A stretch of DNA of 64,000 nt from Trachythela sp. YZ-2020 (GCA_016169945.1 JADLSH010000318.1:248001-312000); one strand, 5' to 3'; positions 1 through 11,059 are shown, numbered from the stretch's first letter. Program-made: numbers and translations. The notes: generated from the sequence alone by a model not told the origin.

Positions 1-2733
1 ACACCTAGTACGACTAACAGTTCAAAGTTTGAAAATAAAGATCAACGAGTCGCATCAACACAAAGCAATTCCTCCACAATAACATACCACAAGACATCTA
101 CTACAGTTTCTTACAGTAAGTTGGACATTGAAGAATCTAGTAAAGACATCATTTCTGCACTGCCCATTGTAACAAAGGCTACTTTATCAACTGAAACACC
201 CCATCAAACATCAAATATATTTCGTTCAAGTACAAATACGAGTAGTGAGACCAATTCAAAAGTTGAATATCAAAATGTTACCCTGGGCATTCCATCGGTC
301 ACTCTGATAACTTCTGAGAGTGAAACACCTCATGAAACCTCAAGAATAATTCGTTCCAGTATGAGTGGTGGAACCAATTCAAGGGCTGAATATCAAAATA
401 TTATTAAGAACAGTCCATCACCAATATCTTCTGATGGTGCATCTCAACCATCAACAGACTCTAGGTCATATAGATATACCCCGGGAAATTCACATTCCTA
501 TAGCAAAGTACCAAAGCCTGTTCCAGAACATGCAAAATACGTTGTAAAATCTGGAATGATTGCAACACAATCCACACCAAAACAAAACACTAGAAATATT
601 ACTACCCAAGCACCGTACAACGAAAGTAATAATTCACCTAAACATGTTACTACCCAAGCACAGTACAGCGACAGTCCTAATTCACCTCGACGTGTTACCC
701 AGTGTACAGAAAGCCCGAATTCATCTAGACATATTGCTACCAAAGTCCGTTATACCGATAGTCCCAACTCATCCAGTCCTACGAGCAGCCCTCGACATGG
801 TATGAAACTTTCTGAGAAGTTTCGTATGTCGGAGGAGACTAACTTAGGACAAAAACCAGGGCTGGTTCCTAGCTATCAAACTGATGGTTCGAGGTTAGCT
901 AGTAACCCGGCTGATGGTCAGGTAGTACCTAATAATCTGACTGATGGTACAAAAACCAAAAGATCGAACCATCGAGGATCAAATAGTAAACCAACGTCCC
1001 GGCGTGGTGGTAGGCTGGTTACTGTAAAAGGTGGTATCATTAGTGACTATGAGTGTAGTAGTGATGCTGACTCCGAGATGTCTTACAATGTCCCCTCACC
1101 TCGTGTCAAGGCGAAAAGATACCATCGTCCACAAGTACATCGGGTCGACTCGGCGTCGTCTTCGGAACCCGATAGCCCACGAAGAGGAACGATGAAGGAT
1201 GAAAGACGTAGTATGAGCGAGTTGTTTGGTGTTGATGAAGCATCTCAGTATTCTAGTGACGCTAGCAAGAATGGTGGAGGACGGGATGGTGTTGGCAGAG
1301 ACAGTGGAAGTCAGAGCTCTTTAAGAGACCAAAAATTGTTCTCAAGGTTCGGAAACTTGGGGCAAAGTGATGAAAAAGTAACGAGGCATAATGAAACCTT
1401 TGTGGAAATGAATCCCAGTCCATCTAATGTTTACCAAGCGAGAACTACCGCATATGATCAAAGACAGCAAGATGGTAAAAGCTCTAACCCACATTACACC
1501 AATACTTTAGAAAGAAACCGTAGCCCACCTTATCAAACGAAAACTACCACACTTAATCAAAAATCAACAGAGCCAGAAGCTAGAACTTATCACCCACCAT
1601 GTTACACGAGTGCTTTAGAACGAAACCTCAGCCCAACAAGTTTCTTACAGGAAGGCAACCTCGACTCTGACGACAAAACCTCCCCCAAAACTATTGAATT
1701 TAATCCATTCGAAGATCTTGAAGGCAGAGATGGTTTACAGCCGTTTGAGCGCTGCCATTCACCTAGCAGCGTGTATAGCGATACATCATCCGTGTTTTCG
1801 TTCAACTGTGACTTTGACCCAATGCCACCTCCGGCGGGAGAATTCGAACCCGAAGTCTACAGGTGTGAAAACCCAATGTGTCGAAAACAGGACATACTCC
1901 TAGGACCGGAGAAAACTAGTTTCAAATCCTGTCCAGCCTGTTTTACTTATTATTGCTCCAGTGAATGCAGGAAACTTCACTGGCCATCACACAAGCAGGG
2001 TTGCTACTTTGGACGGGTGAACACCTATGTACGAAGTATAATCCGCTTATGCCAACGACGTGAAGACCTCAGTATGTATTTATCACAACTTGCGCGCGAT
2101 GGCTACAAGAAGAAAGGTCGGGGTGTGGTTATAGCGATATTCAACAGCCCCGAGTTAGCAAGAGAATTTATAACGAAAGGCCATGATGCGTTTTCGGGTC
2201 GTAAGCCAACTTATAGTTCACTAGCAGAGTTGAACCGAGAAGGGATTATCTCGAAACATCGCGTCGCACTTATGCAAGCTGTTCGAGACTATGAACCGAA
2301 CGAGGAATTCGTGTTTAATATTGCTGTTGTCGCTACCAATAATATACCCATTGTTCCAGCGCCACGGTATAAGCTAAACACCGTACTGCATTGTATCAAG
2401 ATGCCTTTGAATGACCTCATTGTTGCAAGACAACCCAAAGACTATGAAAAAGTCGAGACACGGTTATTCGCCCTACCGAAGTGCTCAAGACACGAATTCG
2501 TAAACGAAATGGAAGCGAGGCGGCACTATTGTCGGAATTTGTCCAAAAATCTTCGCCAGTATAATATAAAGTTGAAAGAAGATTACCCAGAATGCTATAG
2601 GAGATTGTGTATGTATGTAGAACATAATATATCATTTGAGCCCATGACTGTATATGGACAACGGAGTGGACTTAGCTATAAGTGCGTTATAGCCCCAGAA
2701 CAAAACTACCCATTGAATGCTGAGTACTGTTAG
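1..2733 (+). CDS. MYND zinc-finger protein with long Ser/Thr-rich N-terminus, 5' partial (possible AJM1-like)
   Basis: The frame is open from base 1 to the stop at 2731-2733, giving at least 910 residues; the true start lies upstream. No ATG near position 121 marks a start (that codon is TTG). Residues 1 to about 600 are low-complexity, rich in Ser, Thr, Pro and Asn, and probably disordered. A MYND-type zinc finger follows, with ligands C622, C627, C644, C647, C652, C656, H664 and C668. The C-terminal block (about 670-800) is shared with the next gene and looks like a folded alpha/beta domain (motifs KGRGVVIAIF, KPTYSSLAEL, EFVFNIAVVA). I suspect the animal AJM1 (apical junction component 1) group, from memory only; a generic MYND protein is the alternative. 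The open frame and the MYND call are firm; the family name is not. Confidence 0.85.
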   Translation, partial: TPSTTNSSKFENKDQRVASTQSNSSTITYHKTSTTVSYSKLDIEESSKDIISALPIVTKATLSTETPHQTSNIFRSSTNTSSETNSKVEYQNVTLGIPSVTLITSESETPHETSRIIRSSMSGGTNSRAEYQNIIKNSPSPISSDGASQPSTDSRSYRYTPGNSHSYSKVPKPVPEHAKYVVKSGMIATQSTPKQNTRNITTQAPYNESNNSPKHVTTQAQYSDSPNSPRRVTQCTESPNSSRHIATKVRYTDSPNSSSPTSSPRHGMKLSEKFRMSEETNLGQKPGLVPSYQTDGSRLASNPADGQVVPNNLTDGTKTKRSNHRGSNSKPTSRRGGRLVTVKGGIISDYECSSDADSEMSYNVPSPRVKAKRYHRPQVHRVDSASSSEPDSPRRGTMKDERRSMSELFGVDEASQYSSDASKNGGGRDGVGRDSGSQSSLRDQKLFSRFGNLGQSDEKVTRHNETFVEMNPSPSNVYQARTTAYDQRQQDGKSSNPHYTNTLERNRSPPYQTKTTTLNQKSTEPEARTYHPPCYTSALERNLSPTSFLQEGNLDSDDKTSPKTIEFNPFEDLEGRDGLQPFERCHSPSSVYSDTSSVFSFNCDFDPMPPPAGEFEPEVYRCENPMCRKQDILLGPEKTSFKSCPACFTYYCSSECRKLHWPSHKQGCYFGRVNTYVRSIIRLCQRREDLSMYLSQLARDGYKKKGRGVVIAIFNSPELAREFITKGHDAFSGRKPTYSSLAELNREGIISKHRVALMQAVRDYEPNEEFVFNIAVVATNNIPIVPAPRYKLNTVLHCIKMPLNDLIVARQPKDYEKVETRLFALPKCSRHEFVNEMEARRHYCRNLSKNLRQYNIKLKEDYPECYRRLCMYVEHNISFEPMTVYGQRSGLSYKCVIAPEQNYPLNAEYC

Positions 2734-3170
2734 AGTGAACTGGAGTACTTTTGTAACTACGGTAAAATTGTGTAGAAATGATATAGTGATTAGTGGCAAT
2801 CGGGCTAGGCACAAAAACATTGCTGGTCAATCAATATTTGAAAAGCCGTACACATTGACATATTAACTATTAAGTAATAGATTTTTACCTGTAATATAGA
2901 TTTTTCAGAATTTACGCTTTTTAATTATCACCTAATATATAACATGTATTAATTTGCGTATTTCAACAAATAATAATATAAAGCTTTAAATATTAAATAC
3001 ATCCACAAATTTGTAAATATATTATGCGCTAAATTTCACTGAATACATTGAATTTACTATCAAGCTTTCTTCTGTCAGTTCTTCTAATCTATTTTAACTG
3101 TTCTCCCCAGAGGTAGAGCCATTCTTTATTGGTCCAGTGTTACTACAGGAGGAAACCTGTAGTAACAAGG

Positions 3171-3455
3171 GGCTTCGGTGGCGAAGTGGTCAGCGCACTT
3201 CCCTTTCACCTCTAAGGTTGCGGGTTCAAGTCTCAGTGAGAACTTTCTCAATGCGACTCGAACCCAGTCCTCAAGTGAAAATAGTAAAGTCAACGCTCTG
3301 CCGAAAGTCGTGGGTTTTCTCCGGGTACTCCAGTTTCCTCCCACAGGGAAAGTTGACAGGGTGGGTTAGGTAAAAGGGCCCACAGTAATTGGCATATGCT
3401 GTTGTGGTGACCCTGCCCTAGTTGGCGAAGCTAAATAAAATAAACCTAAGCTAAT
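3171..3455 (+). repeat. tRNA-derived SINE (type A)
   Basis: The 5' part reads like a tRNA with an A-box-like TGGCGAAGTGG and a B-box-like GGGTTCAAGTC, spaced as in RNA polymerase III internal promoters. A unique body follows, ending in an A-rich tail with TAAATAAAATAAA. Degraded relatives are visible at 22230-22410 (antisense), 20740-21020 (antisense) and 63033-63200. A functional tRNA gene is unlikely: no cloverleaf closes and the sequence continues into the SINE body. Confidence 0.7.
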
Positions 3456-4029
3456 TTTATTTATACTGGATAGCTCTATCAGTTCTAAACTGTTCTCCCT
3501 TGAGATCCAGTAAGGACCATCCCTTGTTGATCGAGTGTTTAAACAGGAGGAAACCTATATAGCACGCTCTGCTACTGGAATATCCTATAAGGACAATTAT
3601 GTCCAAAGACACAGTCACCACTTTGATCATATTAATACCATGCTGGGGGAACCGAAATTACTTTCTTCAAACACGTAATGAAATTTGAACGTCACCTCTT
3701 GTGTTGTTTAGCCTCAAAATTATCTTAAAACAACATACTTTGCCTTTGTTCATATAAAAGATTTTTGCTTGGCAAGTTTCGTAGCGTCGGTTGTTTTTTG
3801 TTCCCAAAAAATATTAGATCCGAATAAATCAAATGCCGGTTATTTGTTATAGATACGTACTAACTGACGCTAACTTACAGCATATATATATGCATGAATG
3901 ATAACTCAAGGGGCCCTTTCTTGGTAGCTGTGGTTTGTGTAAGATTAAGTGTTCTCTTCAGGTAACTCGGACACAAACCATGCCGGCAACTTAAAATAGT
4001 TTTGAACTGAATTTCACTATAATCAACCA

Positions 4030-4230
4030 CAGAGGACGTGTATTTAAAGACTGCTATCTACGCTGAAAACCAACCGTTTGAAATTTAGGCTAGTGAGAAT
4101 CTACCACAAAGGACGTGTATTTCAAGACCACTACCTACACTGAGAACCAACTGTTTTGACGTTTAGGCTAGTGAGAATCTACCACAAAGGAGCAATATAT
4201 GTCAAGATCACTACCTACACTGAGAACCTA
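4030..4230. repeat. 81-bp tandem repeat, about 2.5 copies
   Basis: Three imperfect copies begin at the repeated CAGAGGACGTG / AAAGGACGTG / AAAGGAGCAA positions near 4031, 4112 and 4193. Fragments of the same unit occur at 25940-25985 and 37945-37980, so this is a dispersed element that has locally tandemised. Confidence 0.6.
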
Positions 4231-5060
4231 TATTTATTCTACTTATATACATGCTATACACTGAGGCAAAATTGCGTGCAGTTGCCGTGCATTTTTAATG
4301 TGGGAAAATGAAAAAAAAATGCCATGCTTGACCAGTGACTGACGTCATATGTAACTAGGGTCTAGGAACGCATTGAAGATCGTAAAAGCAAACGCATGAA
4401 CTAGAATATGGACCTAAAACATTTTCTCATTCATTAACTGTGTTAAAGTGCTTTGTACAAGTATATGTCAAAGAAGCTAGGAGTGTCAGGACATAGAAAT
4501 ATGTTGATTTGAGAAGGAAATTGATCATTTCACACTTGACAAAACAATACTCGGATTTTCTAGAACTTCACGGCGTCTAATGATAGAAGCCACCTATCAA
4601 CCCAGGAACAAAAGATGATGGCTTAATATTTTTAATATCCTCTGCTTTTGTTATTAAAGAGTAGAACTGCATTGGAAACTTGTGGTTTACTTTAAAACAT
4701 TGTATCTCAAAAGCGAAGGTTATCTATTTAACTGAATTCGTGGCCAACTGAGTTTTCAGCTTATTTTTTCTCTTCCTTAAATATGGATATCGATAACTCA
4801 AGTAGTAGACCGTCAGCCAGTAACAATATGTTGTTCAGCAACAAATAAGTGCAATATCAACCAAAAATAGCATTAGAAAAGGCTTGAATCACTTGATGTT
4901 GAAAATATAGTGTTGGGTTTTACTATGAATATATTGTATCGGCAGGTGTCAACAAAGGCAAAGGTCGCGCAACATTGATCTTAAAACGGAACGCTTGCCA
5001 GACCACAAATTGTCTGACGTGCGTGCAACCTTCTCCAACGAGTATTGGCTCTGCGCTCTG

Positions 5061-5098
5061 ATTGGTCCAGACAACCGTTTCATCTTGTGGTAGCCAAT
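5061..5098 (+). promoter_or_regulatory. CCAAT-box pair upstream of second MYND gene
   Basis: An inverted CCAAT box (ATTGG, 5061-5065) and a direct CCAAT box (5094-5098) lie about 170-205 bp before the chosen start codon, typical NF-Y spacing for a core promoter. No convincing TATA box is seen. Motif presence is direct; function is inferred. Confidence 0.4.
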
Positions 5099-5265
5099 CA
5101 AAACGCTCGAAATTTAATTGCGCTGTATCTACGATTCTAATGAGGAAACTCGCTCATTAGCAATTCTGGCTTGATAGAAATTGTACACAGAAGTTTCGCC
5201 TTGCGTCTAAATAAAGCTTCGTGAAACTACTACACTGACTTGACATCGTGGCTAGTTTAAGCAAG

Positions 5266-6180
5266 ATGCCTTTCTACTTCGCGTTTCAAAACAGGCGGGG
5301 AAAAGTGAAAAGGAATTTGGTGTTTGGGAATAAATCGAAGAAGAAATCTCGCAAAAGCGACGGATTTGACAATTCACAGTGGTTGGGCTTCGGCGTTAAT
5401 GAGTTAGCAGCTTATGAAAACTCGGCGTTTAGCGTTGCTAGACGGCTTTCATTAGAAAGCTCGGTACTAAACGCATCTCGAGGGCTCTCTCCCGCTCTCT
5501 CGCCAGAATTACAGCTCGTCCCTGGGTCACCAACTTGCGAAACTGGACCTCCTAAACCGCCAAGACTTATGGAGAAGAAATTATTCACTTGCGAAAACCC
5601 GGAGTGCCAACGTACTGAAGAACTATTAGGGATGATTGCCATAAACTTCAAGGCATGTCCAGCTTGTTTTACCCACTATTGTTCGACTAAATGTAGAGTC
5701 GCGCATTGGCCTGTCCATAAAATGATCTGTCATTATGGACGCATGAAAAGCTACATGAAGATTATTGCTGAACTCTGTCAATCTTATGAAGATGTCCAGA
5801 CCCAGTTATCCACCCTAGCTTCTGCAGGGTTTTACACCAAAGGACGGGGATGTGTTATGCTTATTTTTGCAAGCGCAAACGATGCGAGGTTATTTATCGA
5901 TGAAAAAATTGGTCAGAAACCTACATACTCTTCCCTTGATCAAATTGAAACTCTTGGCGTACGCAGTGAGCATCAGAAGAACTTAGTGCGTTTAATTAAT
6001 CATTACAAACCAGAATGTGAGTTTGTTTTAAACGTGGCTATAGTAGCACAGCGGAATATGCCACCTTCACCCGCGGTCCCACGAAATAAGGACCCTTCAT
6101 TGATTGAACAGTTTGTAATTCCTCTTAATGGGCAGAAGGAGACAAGTTTGAGTAAGGCATATCGAAGACTGACCCTGTAA
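5266..6180 (+). CDS. MYND zinc-finger protein, short paralogue of the gene at 1-2733
   Basis: Single-exon frame of 304 residues from ATG 5266 (context AAGATGCC); the frame extends six codons further up without an ATG. It lacks the long disordered N-terminus of its neighbour. The MYND finger spans residues 109-155 (C109, C114, C131, C134, C139, C143, H151, C155), followed by the same block as the paralogue (KGRGCVMLIF, KPTYSSLDQI, EFVLNVAIVA). The protein stops soon after that block, about 100 residues earlier than the paralogue. Tandem position, same strand and shared domain order show a local duplication. MYND fingers usually bind proline-rich peptides; the partner here is unknown. Confidence 0.85.
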   Translation: MPFYFAFQNRRGKVKRNLVFGNKSKKKSRKSDGFDNSQWLGFGVNELAAYENSAFSVARRLSLESSVLNASRGLSPALSPELQLVPGSPTCETGPPKPPRLMEKKLFTCENPECQRTEELLGMIAINFKACPACFTHYCSTKCRVAHWPVHKMICHYGRMKSYMKIIAELCQSYEDVQTQLSTLASAGFYTKGRGCVMLIFASANDARLFIDEKIGQKPTYSSLDQIETLGVRSEHQKNLVRLINHYKPECEFVLNVAIVAQRNMPPSPAVPRNKDPSLIEQFVIPLNGQKETSLSKAYRRLTL

Positions 6181-6500
6181 TTTTAAGCAGAAGTGGTAGA
6201 GGTTATATAACAGATAACGCACATTACAAGGCTAATTGCTTGAACAGTTTTATAAAAATATATATATAATTCCACTATATGGGCAAAAGGAGACAAGTTT
6301 GAATAAGGTATATCGAAGACTGACTTTGTAATATTGAGCAGAAGTTGTACAGATTAGATCAGTAGTGAATAGCGTATTTACAAACGCTAATTTGCGCCGT
6401 ACGATTGAACCGTATGATTGAACCGTTTAAAATTCCTCTAAATTGAAAGAAAGAGACCAGTTTGAGGCATACCGAAGACTCACTCTGTAATATATAGCAG
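6118..6500 (+). repeat. Tandem duplicates of the 3' end of the second MYND gene
   Basis: The last codons of the gene (LNGQKETSLSKAYRRLTL and stop) plus about 60 bp of 3' UTR recur twice downstream, at about 6255-6400 and 6420-6500, with substitutions and short indels. The third copy is interrupted by the foldback element at 6506-6619; its remainder (CAAGGCTAATTTG) resumes after it, near 6655. All copies sit outside the open frame and are non-coding relics. Confidence 0.7.
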
Positions 6501-6505
6501 TCGTA

Positions 6506-6619
6506 GTCTCCTCCGCAGGCAACTCTGTCGCTTCCAAAACGGCGAAATTCGTATAAATATAAAGTAATTGTTAATACTTTACATTTATACGAAGCCACAG
6601 AGTTGCCTGCGGAGGAGGC
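6506..6619. repeat. Foldback (palindromic) element
   Basis: The two arms, each about 50 bp, read CTCCTCCGCAGGCAACTCTG and its reverse complement, with a second inner match (ATTCGTATAAAT / ATTTATACGAA) and a tiny loop. It lies within the third copy of the duplicated gene end, so it inserted after that duplication. Confidence 0.75.
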
Positions 6620-9600
6620 AAAAGCAGACGTGTTTTGGATAAGATTACAGTAGCGCACAAGGCTAATTTGTGCGGTATAGTTAATGGTTTTGCACTATAT
6701 AGACCGTCTGCCACGCAGGCTAGCAAATATACGAATTTTTTATCTTCGATAATCAAAGTATATACAAGGTCAAGGGGTGTAATATATTTTGTCAAAAACG
6801 GAGCTTTCTTAAAAGATTTGCTGAAATAACTTTTCCAATATAAGAATAGTATTTCAGTAATTTGTAACACAGACTATAGTTGACATATATTTATAAGTAG
6901 ATATATTGAAAACCAGGATACATTTAGGCCATGTTAATACATGTAGCTATATACTATATATAATATAATAACTGTAATGTGTTTTACTGTTGATTTTGTA
7001 GTTTGTACTAAGATTCTAAGTGCACATACATGCGTCAAAACGTTTTACTAAACTCTAAAGTCTGAAGAGTAAGTTTGAGTTGATCTGTATCAATTTTAAA
7101 AGCAATTGCTATTTTTCTATAGCCTAAAAGTAAAAAGGACTTAATGTTTGCGCATGACCATGCCCATGGTCGTCAATAATTTTGTCAGTTGTTCATTTTG
7201 CCGGAAAAAGTTTTCATTTTCAGACAAGGATGTTGTGCGCGAATTCTCTGGATTTTTTAATAAAGATTAACGTGGCAGATGTTGGCAAAATAGCCTGATA
7301 AATTAGTTAAATTCCATGCCATGCGGCACAACGTTAATTTTTAATTGCAGGCAAAATTCAAATTGCATGAAATTAAAGGCCGTTTATATTGGCAATGCTG
7401 ACGCTTTACCAAATGAGCTATCGAGCCAACTGGCATGGGGTCGTGGGGAGAAAACAATTCGAAATCCATATTAAAACGCATGAGAAATTGTCAGCCGCGC
7501 GAACACTATTTGACCACGGTCTGAGTTGTAGTTCAAACTTTTACTTTAAGCCATGAGGATGGATATTCGAAGCAGATATAGGCATAAGAGTTTTAAAGTG
7601 TTTTGTTCAAGAGGTTACGTCAAATAAGCTAGGAGTGTCAGGACGTACAGATATTTTGATTTAAGAAGGAAATTGACCATTTCACCCCAGGCCCAGGGAA
7701 GGTAAGTAAACGATGTAGACAAACACTGAAACACAGCAGGAAATCACCACCCTCCATAAATTAACCCAACTTTCGCGTTGAATTTCTCCTTAAAGACTGC
7801 CGTTTTTACTGGTTAATTTGAGAAGTTATATCATACACGTGAAGTCGTTTATTATACTTTATAGTGATTTTAAAACGCCTCAATTATTCTCAAAGTATGT
7901 TAAAAAGACTCGGCAAGCTCGTCGGTTTTCAACCAACTTTTCGGCGTTTCAAATCTGACTATCATATATTGCTTAACAAATTGTATAAAATTTCCCACGT
8001 CTGAACAGATTTTTGGATAAAATTCGTACATAGCAAGCAAGGAACTATTTTTTGACAGTGTAGGCTTTTGTTTTCTGGCACTAAACACTACGTCTACGTT
8101 TATAACTATATAGTATATATTCGCCCTTTCGATGCGTAAGCTCGGATCTTCATAAGACATAAGTGCTGATAATTTTCAATTTATAATATGAATCAATCTA
8201 TCTTAATGATCAATAATATTTATTATTTACACTGACAAACGGATTCTGGCTTATAGTTATTAAGTTATACGGATCGAAAACTTTGTCAAATATATAGAAC
8301 TTAGAAACGTTTCTATAGCCTGTTGACAAGCACAAACGACAAGGCATTATGGCCTTATTTTTCTTTACGAAAAGACAGAGAATCAACTGTGAAAGTTAAT
8401 TTATTGAGTAAACATTAATGACGAGATCATTAAAAGTTAATTTAAGATTGATTGTGTTTTTAATAAGTGGGGATGGGAACACAGCTTGAAGTAACTATTG
8501 ACGTATTGTGGATTATTTTAAAATTATGTGAGAATTTATACTTGGATATTTCATCTAATTTTAGCCGTATGTCACCTTGGGCATGGAGTTAAACTTAAAT
8601 TTCCTGTTTAGGGGGAAGTTTTGTAAAACAATGGCTAAGATTTGAATCACTGACAACGTTTATGAAGTAATATTCACGGAAAGGAGATATATTTGTGATT
8701 TCAAACGCCGCAAATGTGTTGAAAAACAAGGCGCTAGACGAGTTTTTTAACATATTTTAAAGTGTTTTAAAATCACTAAATAAACGACTTCGAGTGCATG
8801 ATACATCTCACACGAACCAGTATTTTAAAACGAGAAATTCAACGCGAAAGTTGACTTAATTTCGCTTAATTTATGAATGTTTTAATATTGCTGTGGTATC
8901 TAGAAAATGACACGGTGCTGATTTCCTTCGTGTTTTGCTCATGAATTCAGTATTAATGCGTTTGAGAAATTATACATACTTTTTAAATCCTTTTTCACCA
9001 TGTCTATGGCTCATACAGAATAATATGATTTGCATATTTGAAACAAGGTCAAGGTTCTCAAGTCTAAAAAGAAAGAGGTATGTCATTGAAACTTGTTTAA
9101 AATTGAAACAAAATCAACAACTATTTATAGTTGGGTTTCACTAAGCACTATCATAGAGCAGATGGTGGTCAACCTGCAGTTATCAGAGTGAGAAAATAAT
9201 GTTGATTCTTTTCATTAAATGTACCCGTTTTGTATTTGGTGGCAAATAAATAGAATTGAGAGATGTAGTTTAATTTTCTGAAGTTTCTGAACATCATTAA
9301 GTAATAGATCTCAAATTACAAATGGTTACAAGGTTGAATCACACTTGCTTTATAAAAATTACATTACACTTGGTGATATTATGTAATCAACTTTCATTAA
9401 ATTATCCTTGCTGCACAGAACACACATCAGTCAAAATATTCAACCACAATAAAATCTTCTGGCAAAAAATCATGTATGATATTTTGCTAAAGAGTAACGT
9501 TTTATTTATACCACAGATGGATCACCATTAAGATGCAACCATCCATCCAGAACAGATTGTCCTTCATATCCAGACAAACTATCTAGACTAGAGTGATCTA

Positions 9601-9874
9601 TACTGACAATGATTCTGGTAACAAATCATGCCTTATACTTTCCTAATAGTATTTCTAATGGCGTATTTATACACATAGATGGATCATCCGTCAAGTCAAA
9701 CTACACACCCAAGTAAATTAACAACGCATATAGCTCATCTTGAAGGATATGATCCGTCTGTTTACAGTGTTCATACACTGATGAAATTGCCCAAGTTCAT
9801 CCAGATGGATTAACCGTCCCTAGTATATTAAATCGGGCCAATGTCAATTAATAGAACAATATCACATTCATAAG
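6620..9874. other. AT-rich intergenic region
   Basis: No gene recognised. Items seen: a tRNA-like antisense SINE fragment at about 7385-7440 (A-box-like TAGCTCATTTGGTAAAGCG on the minus strand); two partly matching inverted stretches near 7750-7905 and 8700-8870 that suggest an old large inverted-repeat element; a GTTTCACTAAGCACTATC element at about 9135-9290; and a copy of the element carrying GGATCATCCGTC at about 9530-9850. Frames of up to 86 codons here have no recognisable content. Confidence 0.5.
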
Positions 9875-10414
9875 TTATGCTGCACTCATAACACATTCAA
9901 ACCAGTATCCCAGGAACACTAGCAACATGCTGAACATTGACAATCGATACCAGAACACCTGGTCCGCCAGTCGGTTACACTCCACACACTGCATAATCCG
10001 ATATTGACAATTTATTTTCTCATGGTTCTCTTTATCCTTCATTTTCACTTTCGTGTCGCATCCATGATTTGTGCATGTGATCAAAGCATGATCACAGTTT
10101 GTGACATGATTTTCCAGCTCTCCCAAAGGCACTACAGCTTTGCACCCATCATTTTCGCATGAAATATCCAAACTATCGAGGTTATTTCGTATATATCGCG
10201 ATGGCCTCTTTAAACTTTTGACAGAAAGATAATCCTGGCACAATGGGCAAGTACGAGACACTCTAAGATGCCCAGTAATGCATTTTTCACAAAAGTGGTG
10301 CTCATTTTCTTTGCATTGCTTTGGGTTCATCAAAACATTTCGACAAATAGGGCAATGCAGATCTTCTGAAACTGTCGATCTAAAACGTTCGTCTAAATAT
10401 CCTTCGAAATACAT
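9875..10414 (-). CDS. Tail-anchored RING / TRAF-type zinc-finger protein (putative E3 ubiquitin ligase)
   Basis: Single-exon frame of 179 residues starting at ATG 10414. A RING finger spans residues 21-59 (C21-x2-C24, H39/H40, C42-x2-C45, C56-x2-C59). The third cysteine is displaced: C34 sits five residues before H39, where most RINGs have C-x-H. Two TRAF-type CxxxxC...HxxxC fingers follow (about 84-137). The C-terminus (about 153-175, MFSMLLVFLGYWF core) is hydrophobic and probably anchors the protein by its tail. The order RING then TRAF-zinc-finger resembles RNF41/NRDP1 and RNF151, but those lack the tail anchor. A role in ubiquitylating membrane-proximal substrates is inferred. Three ETS-type GGAAGT sites lie just upstream. 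Confidence 0.8.
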   Translation of the reverse strand: MYFEGYLDERFRSTVSEDLHCPICRNVLMNPKQCKENEHHFCEKCITGHLRVSRTCPLCQDYLSVKSLKRPSRYIRNNLDSLDISCENDGCKAVVPLGELENHVTNCDHALITCTNHGCDTKVKMKDKENHEKINCQYRIMQCVECNRLADQVFWYRLSMFSMLLVFLGYWFECVMSAA

Positions 10415-10509
10415 CTGTTTTTAACTCATTCAAAGAAGCAAATGATCAAAAAGTTAGAATAATCTGCACAATTTTGTAAAAATATAGAAATAATAGAATA
10501 CTAATTGCA

Positions 10510-10572
10510 GAAACCGGAAGTACTTTCGTTTTTAAGTTCAAACGCGCACTTCCGCCCATCTACTTCCGCTCT
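10510..10572 (-). promoter_or_regulatory. ETS-site cluster upstream of the RING gene
   Basis: Within about 60 bp there are one CCGGAAGT on the plus strand and two GCGGAAGT on the minus strand, 100-160 bp before the start codon of the minus-strand RING gene. GGAA-core ETS sites cluster at TATA-less animal promoters. The motifs are seen; promoter activity is inferred. Confidence 0.4.
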
Positions 10573-10689
10573 AGTTTTAAAAGTTTATGGCATTATATAG
10601 CCAATAAGAAACAGCTAAAAATTATCAACGTGGCCAATCATGTTCTTTTTACGGCGGGAAAGTACTGATTATTACAGCTTTCAATGAAA

Positions 10690-10915
10690 TAGCTCATATC
10701 CTGCTAGTAGAGAAAAGTAGAAAAATGGCTGGCAGATTTTGACAATTAATGAAGAGGAAATTCCAGTTTTACTTGAAAAAAGTAAATATCCAGATCCAGA
10801 GCTTGTGTATATAATAAAACAGTTATTCTACTCACTCTCGTCGTATATGACTGATAGCCTATGAGGCTATCAGCTCCTATACGACTCGAGTTCGTAGAAT
10901 AACTGTTAAATATCT
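10690..10915. repeat. MITE with terminal stem-loop, copy 1
   Basis: A shared 120-bp leader (from GCTCATATCCTGCTAGTAG) is followed by inverted arms AACAGTTATTCTAC...GTAGAATAACTGTT around a CGTATAtGACTGATAGCC palindrome. A second copy with the same leader and arms, and a longer central palindrome, lies at 13865-14150. Two diverged relatives flank AACAATTAGA...TCTAATTGTT at 31373-31470 and 37525-37622. Confidence 0.7.
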
Positions 10916-11059
10916 CTCAATTCTATTTATAGTTGTCTCCAAATACAAGACTACTACATATAATGAAAAGAATTGACATTATTTTCTCACCGCTCTGATA
11001 ACTGCAGGTTGATCTGAAAACAAGGACTGGATAGTGCATCTGCTATGCATAACTTGAAG

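Larger units (their letters stand above)
2734..5265. other. Intergenic region between the two MYND paralogues
   Basis: No coding exon recognised. It holds the 3' UTR of the first gene, a tRNA-derived SINE (3171-3455), a fragment of an antisense SINE tail (about 3450-3560), one arm pair of the foldback family ending in AGACACAAACCA (about 3930-3985), an 81-bp tandem repeat (4030-4230), and the promoter region of the second MYND gene. Confidence 0.6.

Noticed and set aside
121..126. Start codon of the first MYND gene
   Set aside because: The codon at 121 is TTG and the frame is open back to base 1, so the real start is outside the window.
3171..3260. Possible tRNA gene
   Set aside because: A and B box-like motifs are present but no acceptor stem closes, and related copies with the same downstream body mark it as a SINE.
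5248..5265. GTG start for the second MYND gene
   Set aside because: GTG starts are very rare in animals; the ATG at 5266 in a good context is preferred.
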